Assembly: GCF_000011365.1 (NCBI RefSeq)
Contig: NC_004463.1
Coordinates: 4,760,001-4,824,000, forward strand
Origin: Bradyrhizobium diazoefficiens USDA 110
GTDB lineage: Bacteria > Pseudomonadota > Alphaproteobacteria > Rhizobiales > Xanthobacteraceae
Length of the DNA stretch: 64,000 nucleotides
Direction of reading: 5' to 3'
Shown here piece after piece: positions 26,330-35,044 of the stretch. Numbering within the stretch: the first letter of the stretch is position 1; each line of letters begins with the position of its first letter. A model generated the notes under the pieces. The model did no database searches. It was not told the DNA's origin and saw only the letters and a list, made by a program, of their open reading frames with translations. The translations under genes were made by a program, and so were the position numbers.

Positions 26330-27589
26330 CTACCGCCGCAAGGCGGGGACAACCAGGAATGGAATCATCCCGAGCACCACGCTCGCAAGTGCGAAGGCGA
26401 GCAACGCGTTGTAGCCGTGGGCCGCGTCGTGGATCAGGCCACCGCTCCAGGAGCCGAACGCCGAGCCCAGCCCGCTGCCGATCGAAATGGTGCCGTAGAT
26501 CGTGCCGACCCGCTTGCCCTGAAAGATCCGCATCGCGGTCGCGCTGATCAGCGGGCCGCGCGAGCCCATCATGCTGCCGAAGCAGACGACGAATCCGCTG
26601 AGCACCAGGATGTTGGGGACGTATTGCAGCAGCCAGAGCAGGGCGATGCCGAGGATCGAGATCGCGTAGCTCAACAGCACGGAAGGCCTGCGCCCGATCA
26701 GTCCGTCGAGCGCGGAGACCCCCAACATGCCGAACACAAGCACGACGCCGGAGAAGCCCCAGGCCGTCGCGGCCTGGAGCGGCGGGAAGCCTGCGTCGAT
26801 CAGGTAGGCCACGATCTGCGCGGCGATCGCGTACATGCCGACGGCGGTGAAGAAGAAGGTCGAGAACAGCGCCCAGAAGGCGTGATGGCGCATCGCGCCG
26901 AGAAGCGTCCAGCCGTTGTCGATGAAGTCAGGATCGGTCCTCTTCACCACATGCGGCGAGCCCGTGGCGAACAGCCGCCACGGCAGCAGCAGCAGCGGCA
27001 CCAGCAGGCCCAATGCTGCAAAGCCGAACAGCTGGTAGGTGCCGCGCCAGCCGATGTGATCGATCAGCAGCTGCGAGGCCGGCAGCAGCGCCAGCACGCC
27101 GCCGCCCATGGCCGAATACACCACCGACATCGCGGTCGGCAGGCGCGGCCCGAACCAGCGGCCGAGCAGGATCGAGTTCGGCACGATGCCGATGAAGGCG
27201 ACGCCGATGCCGACGCAGAGGCCGATCGAGAGCTGGAACTGCCACAGGTGCTGTGCGTGCGCCGCAATCAGGAATGCCGCGCCGAGCAGCGATAGTCCGA
27301 GCGCATAGACGATGCGCGGCCCGGAATGGTCGAACAGCCGTCCGACGAAGGGAGCGGTGAGACCGCTCGCGAGCCATGTGAGCGAATAGACCGAGACGAT
27401 CTGTGCGCGGTCCCAGCCAAAGCTTTCCGAGATCGGCTTCAGGAATACCGTAAAACTGTCGCCGAGCCCACGGCCCAGCACGGCCAGCGTGAAGCAGAGT
27501 GCGAGCACGGTGAGTGCGACGCGCACGGCGCCTCCCGGCGTCGCCGCGACGCCATCCTTGCGCGATTCCCTGGGCGTCTTCTGATCCAT
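26330..27589 (-). CDS. MFS transporter
   Basis: 419 residues with twelve predicted membrane helices. The first helix pair carries GLGDSFTVFLKPISESFGWDRAQ and the inter-helix motif PFVGRLFDHSGPRIVYALGL, resembling the oxalate/formate antiporter or monocarboxylate-type MFS branch. It moves a small solute, probably an organic acid, in symport or antiport, but the substrate is not readable. It starts 57 bases after tyrS ends on the same strand and could be read through from it. Confidence 0.88.
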   Translation of the reverse strand: MDQKTPRESRKDGVAATPGGAVRVALTVLALCFTLAVLGRGLGDSFTVFLKPISESFGWDRAQIVSVYSLTWLASGLTAPFVGRLFDHSGPRIVYALGLSLLGAAFLIAAHAQHLWQFQLSIGLCVGIGVAFIGIVPNSILLGRWFGPRLPTAMSVVYSAMGGGVLALLPASQLLIDHIGWRGTYQLFGFAALGLLVPLLLLPWRLFATGSPHVVKRTDPDFIDNGWTLLGAMRHHAFWALFSTFFFTAVGMYAIAAQIVAYLIDAGFPPLQAATAWGFSGVVLVFGMLGVSALDGLIGRRPSVLLSYAISILGIALLWLLQYVPNILVLSGFVVCFGSMMGSRGPLISATAMRIFQGKRVGTIYGTISIGSGLGSAFGSWSGGLIHDAAHGYNALLAFALASVVLGMIPFLVVPALRR

Positions 27590-27646
27590 TGCCGGTCAGG
27601 GAGCGCGCTTCGGCGCGCCCTGACAAGCAGCGAAAAGCTCATACGC

Positions 27647-28900
27647 CTATGCAGGCTTGATGAGGATGTGCTTCTTCTTGCCGAACGACAGCTTGATCAC
27701 GCCCTCAGGCGTCAGATGGGCCGCCGAGAGCGCCATCTTGTCGTCGGTGACGGGTTCGTCGTTGACGCGCAGGCCGCCGCCCTTGATCTGGCGCCGCGCC
27801 TCACCGTTGGAGGCAACGAGGCCCGCCTTGACGAAGGCGTTGAGCACGCCGAAGCCGGCGTCGAGCTCGCCGCGCGGAATTTCCACCGTTGGCAGACTTT
27901 CGGCGAGCGCGCCTTCCTCGAAGGTGCGGCGCGCGGTTTCAGCCGCCTCATTCGCTGCGTCACGGCCGTGCAAGAGCGCGGTCGCCTCGGTGGCGAGCAC
28001 CTTCTTGGCCTCGTTGATCTCCGAGCCGCCGAGCGCCTCGAGCTTGCCGATCTCGCTCATCGGCAGCGTCGTGAACAGCTTCAGGAATTTGCCGACGTCG
28101 GCGTCCTCGGTGTTGCGCCAGTACTGCCAGAAGTCGTACGGCGAGAACTGGTCGGCGTTGAGCCACACCGCGCCTTGCGCGGTCTTGCCCATCTTGGCGC
28201 CGGAGGCCGTCGTCAGCAGCGGCGTCGTCAGCGCGAACAACTGGTGCGTGCCCATGCGGCGGCCGAGGTCGACGCCCATGATGATGTTGCCCCACTGGTC
28301 CGAGCCGCCCATCTGCAATTTGCAGCCGGTGCGCTTGGCGAGCTCGACGAAGTCGTAGGCCTGGCAGACCATGTAGTTGAACTCGATGAAGCTCATCTCC
28401 TGCTCGCGCTCGAGGCGCAGCCGGACGGAGTCCATGGTCAGCATGCGGTTGACCGAAAAGTGCCGGCCGACGTCGCGCAGCATCTCGATCCAGTTCAGCT
28501 TGGTCAGCCACTCCGCATTGTCGAGCATGACGGCGTCGCTCTTGCCGTCGCCGTAACGCAGCACCTTTGCGAACACGCCGCGGATCGATTCCTTGTTGGC
28601 CTCGATCTCGGCGACGGTGCGCATCGCACGCGTCTCGTCCTTGCCGGAGGGATCGCCGACCATGGTGGTGCCGCCGCCCATCAGGGTGATCGGCTTGTTG
28701 CCGGACTGCTGGAGCCAGTGCAGCATCATCATGGTCAGGTAGTTGCCGATATGCAGCGAGCGGGCGGTGCAATCGTAGCCGACATAGGCGGTGGCCTCGC
28801 CCTTGGCGGCGAGCGCGTCCAGCCCCTCGAAATCGGAGCATTGATGGATGAATCCACGTTCCTGCAGGATATTGAGGAAATCCGATTTAAATGCAGTCAT
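27647..28900 (-). CDS. tyrS: Tyrosine--tRNA ligase
   Basis: 417 residues, normal for bacterial TyrRS (TyrS1 class). HIGN at residues 50-53 ([10 protein letters not shown]) is the HIGH motif; the KMSKS equivalent is [14 protein letters not shown]-terminal S4 RNA-binding domain is present ([16 protein letters not shown]). It charges tRNA-Tyr with tyrosine in the cytoplasm. Divergent from anmK with 164 bases between the starts. No T-box is expected in this group and none was seen. Confidence 0.97.
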   Translation of the reverse strand: MTAFKSDFLNILQERGFIHQCSDFEGLDALAAKGEATAYVGYDCTARSLHIGNYLTMMMLHWLQQSGNKPITLMGGGTTMVGDPSGKDETRAMRTVAEIEANKESIRGVFAKVLRYGDGKSDAVMLDNAEWLTKLNWIEMLRDVGRHFSVNRMLTMDSVRLRLEREQEMSFIEFNYMVCQAYDFVELAKRTGCKLQMGGSDQWGNIIMGVDLGRRMGTHQLFALTTPLLTTASGAKMGKTAQGAVWLNADQFSPYDFWQYWRNTEDADVGKFLKLFTTLPMSEIGKLEALGGSEINEAKKVLATEATALLHGRDAANEAAETARRTFEEGALAESLPTVEIPRGELDAGFGVLNAFVKAGLVASNGEARRQIKGGGLRVNDEPVTDDKMALSAAHLTPEGVIKLSFGKKKHILIKPA

Positions 28901-29064
28901 CTGTCGGCGTGCCTGACAATTCTTGGTTTACTGTTTCGGGAGCAATTTAACGGTCTTCCGTGGGAACTCGATTGCTGCCCGCCACTTGGCGCTGTGGCAT
29001 TATAAGATGTGTCCCTCTGGCACAAGATCGGCATGCCAGAGGGGGGTATTGAGGACGCTGATCC

Positions 29065-30168
29065 ATGATGTTGACGGCACTCGGTTTGATGAGCGGCACC
29101 TCGCTGGACGGGGTCGATGTCGCGCTGATCGAAACCGACGGAAAGCAAGTGAAGGCGTTCGGTCCGTCCGGCTACCGGCCCTACAGCCCGGTCGAGCGCA
29201 ACCTGCTGCGCCAGGCGCTGAGCGAGGCCGTGCACCTGACGCGGCGCGATGCCCGGCCGGGGATACTGGCCGAGGCCGAACGCGCAGTGACGCAGGCGCA
29301 TGCCGAAGCCGTCGCCGCCTTCGTGGCCCAGAACCGGATGAGGCCGGAGGACATCGACATCGTCGGCTTCCACGGCCAGACCGTGCTGCATCGGCCCGAG
29401 AAGCGGCTGACGGTGCAGATCGGCGACGCGCCGGCGCTGGCCAGGGCGATCCATATCCCCGTGATGCACGACTTCCGCGCCGCCGACGTCGAGGCTGGCG
29501 GGCAGGGCGCGCCGTTCGTGCCGGTCTACCACCGGGCGCTGGCACAATCGCTGGAGCGCGAGGGACCAATCGTCGTGGTCAATATCGGCGGCGTCTCGAA
29601 CATCACCTATATCGACGGCAACGACACGTTGATCGCCTGCGATACCGGGCCCGGCAACGCGCTGCTCGACGATTTCATGTACCGCACCATGAACCAGGCG
29701 TTCGACACGGAGGGCAAGTTCGCCGCGCTCGGCACGGCGGATGAGGCCTGGATCGCGCGGGCGCTGGAATTACCGTTCTTCGCGCTGCCGCCGCCAAAAT
29801 CGCTCGACCGTAACGATTTTGCCGCGCTGAAACTTGGCGACGTGCCGCCGGCCGTCGGCGCCGCGACGCTGACAGCTTTCACCGCGGCGGCGATCGCCCG
29901 CATCATCCCGCTGCTGCCGCGGCGGCCGCGGAGCTGGATCGTCTGCGGCGGCGGCGCCCGCAACCTCACCATGCTGCGGATGTTGCGGGAGCGGGTGGGG
30001 TCGGCCACCGTCGAGGCCGCCGAGGCCCTCGGGTGGGCCTCCGACGCCATCGAGGCCCAAGCGTTCGGCTTCCTCGCCGCGCGTGGGCTGAAGGGCCTGC
30101 CGCTGTCCTATCCGGCTACCACGGGCGTGCCGATGCCGATGACGGGCGGCGTGATCGCGCGGCCCTGA
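29065..30168 (+). CDS. anmK: Anhydro-N-acetylmuramic acid kinase
   Basis: 367 residues. The N terminus GLMSGTSLDGVDVALIETDG is the phosphate-binding signature of AnmK; further blocks are NIGGVSNITYI and CDTGPGNALLDDFM. It converts 1,6-anhydro-MurNAc from peptidoglycan recycling into MurNAc-6-phosphate. Length and motif order are those of the family, and no key motif is missing. The divergent arrangement with tyrS is common in alphaproteobacteria. Confidence 0.96.
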   Translation: MMLTALGLMSGTSLDGVDVALIETDGKQVKAFGPSGYRPYSPVERNLLRQALSEAVHLTRRDARPGILAEAERAVTQAHAEAVAAFVAQNRMRPEDIDIVGFHGQTVLHRPEKRLTVQIGDAPALARAIHIPVMHDFRAADVEAGGQGAPFVPVYHRALAQSLEREGPIVVVNIGGVSNITYIDGNDTLIACDTGPGNALLDDFMYRTMNQAFDTEGKFAALGTADEAWIARALELPFFALPPPKSLDRNDFAALKLGDVPPAVGAATLTAFTAAAIARIIPLLPRRPRSWIVCGGGARNLTMLRMLRERVGSATVEAAEALGWASDAIEAQAFGFLAARGLKGLPLSYPATTGVPMPMTGGVIARP

Positions 30169-30197
30169 GGTCCAGGCCTTAAAAACAAGATCGGTTA

Positions 30198-30260
30198 ATG
30201 CAAGTGCATGGATCTTGACGGATAGATGCAAATGCATCTATTATGGGTGCAGTTGCATCC
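30198..30260 (+). promoter_or_regulatory. Promoter with palindromic operator upstream of the GST gene
   Basis: TTGACG (30215-30220) and TATTAT (30239-30244) are separated by 18 bases and make a good sigma-70 promoter. The spacer holds a perfect dyad, TAGATGCA-AA-TGCATCTA (30223-30240). Related ATGCAAGTGCAT (30198-30209) and GTGCAGTTGCAT (30247-30258) flank it. A repressor bound in the spacer would block RNA polymerase. No regulator gene is adjacent. Confidence 0.65.
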
Positions 30261-30277
30261 AACCACCGGGATTGGCC

Positions 30278-30955
30278 ATGACCGCTTCGCTCAAACTGAT
30301 CAGCCACAAGCTTTGCCCCTATGTGCAGCGCGCGGTGATCGCGCTCAAAGAGAAGGGCGTGCCGTTCGAGCGCGTCGACATCGATCTCGCCAACAAGCCC
30401 GACTGGTTTCTCAAGCTGTCGCCGCTCGGCAAGGTGCCGGTGCTGGTGGTGACGACCGACAAGGGCGAGGTCGCGCTGTTCGAGAGCAACGTGATCTGCG
30501 AATACATCGAGGAGACGCAAGCGGGCGCGAAGCTGCATCCGGCGGATGCGCTGAGCCGTGCCGAGCACCGCGCCTGGATGGAGTTCGGTTCGGCGATCCT
30601 TGGCGATCTCTGGGGGCTGGAGACGACGACCGATCCCGCGACGTTCGAGAGCAAGCGTCAGGCGCTGGCGGCCAAGTTCGCGCGCGTCGAAGCTGCGCTC
30701 GGCGCTGGTCCGTATTTTGCGGGCGAGGCGTTCAGCCTTGTCGATGCCGTGTTCGCACCCGTCTTCCGCTATTTCGATCTGTTCGATGAGCTGACCGAGC
30801 ATGGCATCTTCACGGATGTGCCGAAGGTCCGGGCGTGGCGAGCTGAGCTGGCGAAGCGTCCGAGCGTGCGGAGCGCGGTCGGAGCGGACTATCCGCAATT
30901 GCTCCGCGCCTTCCTCGTGCGCCACGACGCGCACCTGCTCAAGCTCGCGGCCTGA
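30278..30955 (+). CDS. Glutathione S-transferase family protein
   Basis: 225 residues from ATG 30278, placed just after the promoter with the palindrome. The N-terminal thioredoxin-like domain has SHKLCPYVQRAVIALKEKG, with a CPYVQR motif as in omega- and beta-type GSTs (active Cys rather than Ser/Tyr), and FESNVICEYIEE, the conserved E-S pair that binds glutathione. The C-terminal half is helical. It probably acts in glutathione-dependent detoxification or dehydroascorbate/thiol transfer. The SMR transporter starts 11 bases after it, so the two form a likely detoxification operon. Confidence 0.92.
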   Translation: MTASLKLISHKLCPYVQRAVIALKEKGVPFERVDIDLANKPDWFLKLSPLGKVPVLVVTTDKGEVALFESNVICEYIEETQAGAKLHPADALSRAEHRAWMEFGSAILGDLWGLETTTDPATFESKRQALAAKFARVEAALGAGPYFAGEAFSLVDAVFAPVFRYFDLFDELTEHGIFTDVPKVRAWRAELAKRPSVRSAVGADYPQLLRAFLVRHDAHLLKLAA

Positions 30956-30965
30956 GCCCGCACCG

Positions 30966-31289
30966 ATGTCACCATCATTGGCCTGGCTCATGCTGGTGAT
31001 CGCCGGCGTGCTCGATGTCGGCTGGGCGATCTCGATGAAATATGCGGAAGGCTACACGCGGCCGGGCTGGAGCATCGCGTCGCTCGCGCTGCTCGCGGCC
31101 TTCGTGTTCCTGCTCGGACGCGCGCTGAAGGTGCTCGAGGTCGGCGTCGCCTATTCGGTCTGGACCGGCATTGGTGCTGCCGGCACCTTCGTCATGGGCG
31201 TGGTGCTGTTCGGCGAGACCCTGAGTGCAATGAAGATCGCCGGTATCGTGCTGGTGCTGACAGGGATCGCCGCGCTGAAGCTGGCCTAG
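30966..31289 (+). CDS. Small multidrug resistance (SugE/Gdx-like) transporter with Asp in place of the key Glu
   Basis: 107 residues and four membrane helices. Close to SugE/Gdx guanidinium exporters, with the WTGIGA motif (YSVWTGIGAAGTF) in helix 3. In characterised SMR proteins the essential membrane glutamate (E13/E14) sits in helix 1; here the aligned position, residue 17 in VLDVGWA, is aspartate. Both residues can carry a proton, so transport may persist with changed pH dependence. Coupled to the GST gene. Its stop codon shares the CTAG palindrome with the stop of the convergent DUF1697 gene. Confidence 0.87.
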   Translation: MSPSLAWLMLVIAGVLDVGWAISMKYAEGYTRPGWSIASLALLAAFVFLLGRALKVLEVGVAYSVWTGIGAAGTFVMGVVLFGETLSAMKIAGIVLVLTGIAALKLA

Positions 31290-31798
31290 AGCTCCGCGGC
31301 CATCCTGGCCAGCGTCGCGATCGTATTCATGTTACGCGCGGTGCCGGTTTTCGCGGCGGGGATGACGAGCTTCGATGTCCCCATGCCGTCGCCATAGTGG
31401 ACGTAGATCTCGCGGCGGCCGAGGCGCAGCTCCTCGTTCTTCTGGCCGCGAATCCCGGACAGCGCATCCGCGGGCGGAGCCTTGTCGAGGAAGATCGCAA
31501 CCGTGCGGTTGGGCGCGGCTTTCGGAAAGGGATTATCGGTCGCGACTTGCGCCATTTCGGCGGCGCTGCGCACAAGCACGCCAACCGGCGCACCGGCGTA
31601 GGCATGGAGGCGCTGTTCGAGTGCGCTCTTGATCGCAGCTTCTGATTTGCGGCTGGTGAAGACGACGTTGCCGCTGGCGATATAGGTGCGCACGGCGGCA
31701 AAGCCGAGATCCTCACACATCGCCTTGAGCTCGCTCATCGGCAGCTTGCCGGTGCCGCCGACATTCACGGCACGCAGCAAGGCGACGAACGAGCCCAT
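31286..31798 (-). CDS. DUF1697 domain protein
   Basis: 170 residues from ATG 31798. Begins GSFVALLRAVNVGGTGKLPMSEL, which is the hallmark of DUF1697, and continues with TYIASGNVVFTS and IYVHYGDGMGTSKL. The fold is ferredoxin-like and the function is not established. It starts 8 bases after the hydrolase gene ends, so the two are probably co-transcribed. Its stop overlaps that of the SMR gene. Confidence 0.88.
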   Translation of the reverse strand: MGSFVALLRAVNVGGTGKLPMSELKAMCEDLGFAAVRTYIASGNVVFTSRKSEAAIKSALEQRLHAYAGAPVGVLVRSAAEMAQVATDNPFPKAAPNRTVAIFLDKAPPADALSGIRGQKNEELRLGRREIYVHYGDGMGTSKLVIPAAKTGTARNMNTIATLARMAAEL

Positions 31799-31806
31799 TT
31801 GGGGCC

Positions 31807-32454
31807 TCAGCGCACGTTCGCCAGACGCATGTCCAGATAGGCCGTGATGGTTTCCATCAGCGGCTCGAGCTTGGCGTCGAAGAAGTGGTTGGCGCCGGGG
31901 ATGACCTGCTGGTCGATCACGATGCCCTTCTGCGTCTTCAGTTTCTCGACCAGCGTGTTGACGTCCTTGGGCGGCACCACCGCGTCCTTCTCGCCATGCA
32001 CGATCAGGCCTGAGGACGGGCAGGGCGCGAGGAAGGAGAAGTCGTAGAGGTTGGCGGGCGGCGCGATCGAGATGAAGCCCTCGACCTCGGGACGGCGCAT
32101 CAGGAGTTGCATGCCGATCCAGGCGCCGAAGGAGAAGCCGGCGACCCAGCAGGCACGCGCTTCGGGGTTGATGGTCTGCGCCCAGTCGAGCGCTGCCGCC
32201 GCATCCGACAATTCGCCGGTGCCGTGGTCGAACGAGCCCTGGCTGCGGCCGACGCCGCGGAAATTGAAGCGCAGCACCGAAAAGCCGCGGTGCGCGAAGG
32301 CGTAGTAGCACTGGTACACGATCTGATGGTTCATCGTGCCGTGAAACTGCGGATGCGGATGCAGGATCATCGCGATCGGCGCGTTCTTCTGCTTGGCCGG
32401 GTGGTAGCGGCCTTCGAGACGGCCGGCGGGGCCGGCGAAAATAACTTCAGGCAT
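31807..32454 (-). CDS. Alpha/beta hydrolase (dienelactone hydrolase-like)
   Basis: 215 residues from ATG 32454 (MPEVIFAGPAGRLEGRY). The nucleophile elbow is GFSFGAW, the acid lies in HGEKDAVVPP, and the histidine in GANHFF, giving a full Ser-Asp-His triad. HPHPQFHGTMNHQIV forms the oxyanion-hole region seen in the YfbB/COG2945 group. Substrate unknown, possibly an ester or thioester. Precedes DUF1697 on the same strand. Confidence 0.88.
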   Translation of the reverse strand: MPEVIFAGPAGRLEGRYHPAKQKNAPIAMILHPHPQFHGTMNHQIVYQCYYAFAHRGFSVLRFNFRGVGRSQGSFDHGTGELSDAAAALDWAQTINPEARACWVAGFSFGAWIGMQLLMRRPEVEGFISIAPPANLYDFSFLAPCPSSGLIVHGEKDAVVPPKDVNTLVEKLKTQKGIVIDQQVIPGANHFFDAKLEPLMETITAYLDMRLANVR

Positions 32455-32771
32455 CGATGATCTCTTGGTTGATTCCGTGGAGAAGCGGTCCTTGGCAATC
32501 AACCGATTGTGGCCTCATCGACAGTGATGCCGACGAAAGCGCGAATGGAAGGAAGCGGTGGCGCCCTCGGATGATGCGCGAGCGGCGCGCGGTGAACTGA
32601 CGCGCGCGTTCTAACATGAGGCGTGGGTCAAAAAGCAAGCATCTTCGACATATCGCAATGGGCTCAAGAGCTTAACCTGTCGTCCGCATGTCACGCCAAC
32701 AGCGGTCGGGATCGAACAAGGTGATGACGAGGAGCGCCATTGCGCCGACAACCAATTGGAATCACGATTGT
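32455..32771. other. Intergenic stretch of 317 bases
   Basis: I find no plausible gene here. It holds the upstream region of the hydrolase gene and the region after the LytTR regulator. No strong terminator is visible; a weak GCGCCATTGCGCC dyad is at about 32734-32746. Confidence 0.5.
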
Positions 32772-33755
32772 TTATCGGCTGTCGGGCGCCTCCGGAGGCG
32801 ATTCACACAAGGCGGTGCGGTCTCCGAGCGAGGCGACCGCGGGCCGGTAGCGGCGGCTGCCTCCCAGCGTCTGCCCGGTGTCGAAGGTGAGCTCGAAATC
32901 CCCTGACGGCTTGAACTCCACGCCACGCACCCGGTCGAGATTGGCGAGCCTTGTCCGGTGAACGCGCACGATGGCGAAGCGGGCGAGGTCGTTTTCGGTC
33001 GCGGCGAGCGTGCCGCGGATCAGGCGCTGGGTGCCGTCGGCGAGGCTGTATTCGATGTAATTGCCGGCGGAGGCGACCCACAGGATGTCGCGCGGTGCGA
33101 CGCGAATACGGCTGGCGCCGTCCCGGAGCCAGATCAAACCGGGGGGCGGCTGCTCCAGTGGAGCGGCAGGCATAAACATCGCCGCGCGCGCGGCCTTCCT
33201 CAGCTCTCGTCGGCTTTCGATCAGCCAGAGTGTTGCTCCGAGCAGCGAAGCGGTCACGGCATCCTTGCGGAACTCGTACAGGATCACCGCGAGCGAGAAA
33301 TGGAAGTCGTAGGCGCTTCCCGCGAGCCAGAGCGCGAGCTTCCGGACCCAGACCATTCCGGTGATGTGGAGGGCCGAGAAGCCGAGCAGGGCGACCGCAG
33401 CGATTCCGATGCGTATCGCCAGCCCCCGTGGCTGGCGCATGCGCCGGACGGCCAGCACCAGGATCGGCACCAGCAGCAGGATGACGATGATGCTCGACAG
33501 TTCCCAGAACAGTCGCCGGCCAATGTCATAGCTGTCGCCGCGCCAGGCGGCGTCCTGCGCGCCGGAGAGTGCATTGACGATTCCGATGGCGAACGCGACG
33601 GCCGCGATCGCACCGAAAATCGTCCAATCGCCGCCGCTGATCCCGCCGCGCCAACCGCTTGTCCCGGGCGCCGACGCCTCGTCCCCGCGCGCCCGGTCCT
33701 GATCCCAAACCGTCTCGACGCGCTTCGTTTCGGGGGCATTTTGGCCGTCAGCCAT
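32772..33755 (-). CDS. LytTR-domain transcriptional regulator with membrane segments
   Basis: 327 residues from ATG 33755. Residues about 40-190 hold four hydrophobic segments (IFGAIAAVAFAIGIVNAL, IIVILLLVPILVLAV, IAAVALLGFSALHITGMVW, and one near FSLAVILYEF). The C-terminal 110 residues are a LytTR DNA-binding domain: ILWVASAGNYIEYSLADG, RGTLAATENDL, IVRVHRTRLANLDRV. The membrane location means DNA binding may be tied to an envelope signal. Only 44 bases separate it from the divergent acyltransferase gene, so that gene and itself are likely targets. It has no receiver domain. Confidence 0.85.
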   Translation of the reverse strand: MADGQNAPETKRVETVWDQDRARGDEASAPGTSGWRGGISGGDWTIFGAIAAVAFAIGIVNALSGAQDAAWRGDSYDIGRRLFWELSSIIVILLLVPILVLAVRRMRQPRGLAIRIGIAAVALLGFSALHITGMVWVRKLALWLAGSAYDFHFSLAVILYEFRKDAVTASLLGATLWLIESRRELRKAARAAMFMPAAPLEQPPPGLIWLRDGASRIRVAPRDILWVASAGNYIEYSLADGTQRLIRGTLAATENDLARFAIVRVHRTRLANLDRVRGVEFKPSGDFELTFDTGQTLGGSRRYRPAVASLGDRTALCESPPEAPDSR

Positions 33756-33799
33756 GGCCCGAAAACCGCGTTTGTCGTCCCGTGAAGGAGCAGAACACC

Positions 33800-34993
33800 A
33801 TGTCAACACCGCAGCAAATTTCGATCTCGGAACGGCGCATCGATCTGGATTGGGTGCGGATTTTAGCCTTCGGGCTGTTGATCTTCTACCACGTCGGCAT
33901 GCTCTACGTGTCGTGGGGATTTCACATCAAGAGCGTGCATCGGCTGACCTGGCTCGAGCCCGTAATGCTGTTCCTCAATCCCTGGCGGCTGTCGTTGCTG
34001 TTCCTGGTCTCCGGGGTAGCCAGCCGCTTCATGCTGGGAAAGTACCGGCTCGCCGCCTTCGCCCGCGCGCGGTCGGCGCGGCTCTTGATTCCGCTGATCT
34101 TCGGCATGCTCGTGATCGTGCCGCCGCAATCCTACCTCCAGATCGTCGAGAGCCTCGGCTATCCAGAAGGCCTCGTCGATTTTTACATCCGGCACTACCT
34201 CGCGTTCAGCTCGCAATTCTGTCCGAACCCCTGCATCGTACAGCCGACCTGGAACCATCTCTGGTTCTTGGTCTATCTCTGGATCTACACCATGGTCTTG
34301 GTCGGCGTGCTGGCGTTGTGGCCGGCAGCCGCGGATTGGATCGGCGAGAGGGTGGCGGCCGCGCTCGCCGGACCATGGCTGCTGTTGCTGCCGTGCCTGC
34401 TGTTTGCAGCTTGGCGGCTGTTTCTCTCGCCAATCTTCCCGTCGACCCATGCGCTGTTCGGCGACTGGTACAATCACGCAGACTATGCGACCGCGTTTCT
34501 GATCGGCTTCCTGCTCGCGCGCGAGAACAGCATCTGGCGCGACATCGAGCGGCAACGGTGGGTGGCGCTGACGCTTGCAGCCGCCTGCTTCGCCGCCTCC
34601 GCCCTCGTTTATGCCGGCTTGTTCCCGCGGTCGCCGATGCTGAGCTGGTTCGCCGGCTCGGTCTATGGCTGCTACCAATGGCTGGCGATGGCGGCGGTGC
34701 TCGGCTTTGCCCGACGCCATTTGACGGCCGACAGCCCCGTGCGCCGCTATCTGACCGATGCGATCTTTCCCTATTACATCGTACATCAGACCGCGATTAT
34801 CGTGATTGCGCACGCGCTGCGGGACAGCGGGCTGTCAGCCGGAAGCGAGGCCGTGATCGTGATTGCCGGTACCGCGCTCACGTGTTTGGTCAGCTACGAG
34901 ATCGCGCGCCGGATCGCCTGGCTACGGCCGCTGTTCGGATTGCGAATGGAGTCCCGTTCCGCGGCGGGGATTGCGCGGCAACAGCCGGCCTGA
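33800..34993 (+). CDS. Membrane acyltransferase, family 3 (OpgC-like)
   Basis: 397 residues with about ten membrane helices. The N terminus IDLDWVRILAFGLLIFYHVGM carries the R-(x)n-H pattern of acyltransferase family 3 (OpgC, OafA, NolL). These enzymes move acyl groups, often acetyl or succinyl, onto surface glycans or periplasmic glucans. Start ATG 33800 was chosen because it lies 44 bases from the divergent LytTR gene and the sequence from there fits the family start. Target glycan unknown. Confidence 0.88.
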   Translation: MSTPQQISISERRIDLDWVRILAFGLLIFYHVGMLYVSWGFHIKSVHRLTWLEPVMLFLNPWRLSLLFLVSGVASRFMLGKYRLAAFARARSARLLIPLIFGMLVIVPPQSYLQIVESLGYPEGLVDFYIRHYLAFSSQFCPNPCIVQPTWNHLWFLVYLWIYTMVLVGVLALWPAAADWIGERVAAALAGPWLLLLPCLLFAAWRLFLSPIFPSTHALFGDWYNHADYATAFLIGFLLARENSIWRDIERQRWVALTLAAACFAASALVYAGLFPRSPMLSWFAGSVYGCYQWLAMAAVLGFARRHLTADSPVRRYLTDAIFPYYIVHQTAIIVIAHALRDSGLSAGSEAVIVIAGTALTCLVSYEIARRIAWLRPLFGLRMESRSAAGIARQQPA

Positions 34994-35044
34994 TCTGCGA
35001 CGGCTCGCGATTGGCGCGATGATAAAAGGTGCTAAGAGGGCGCC

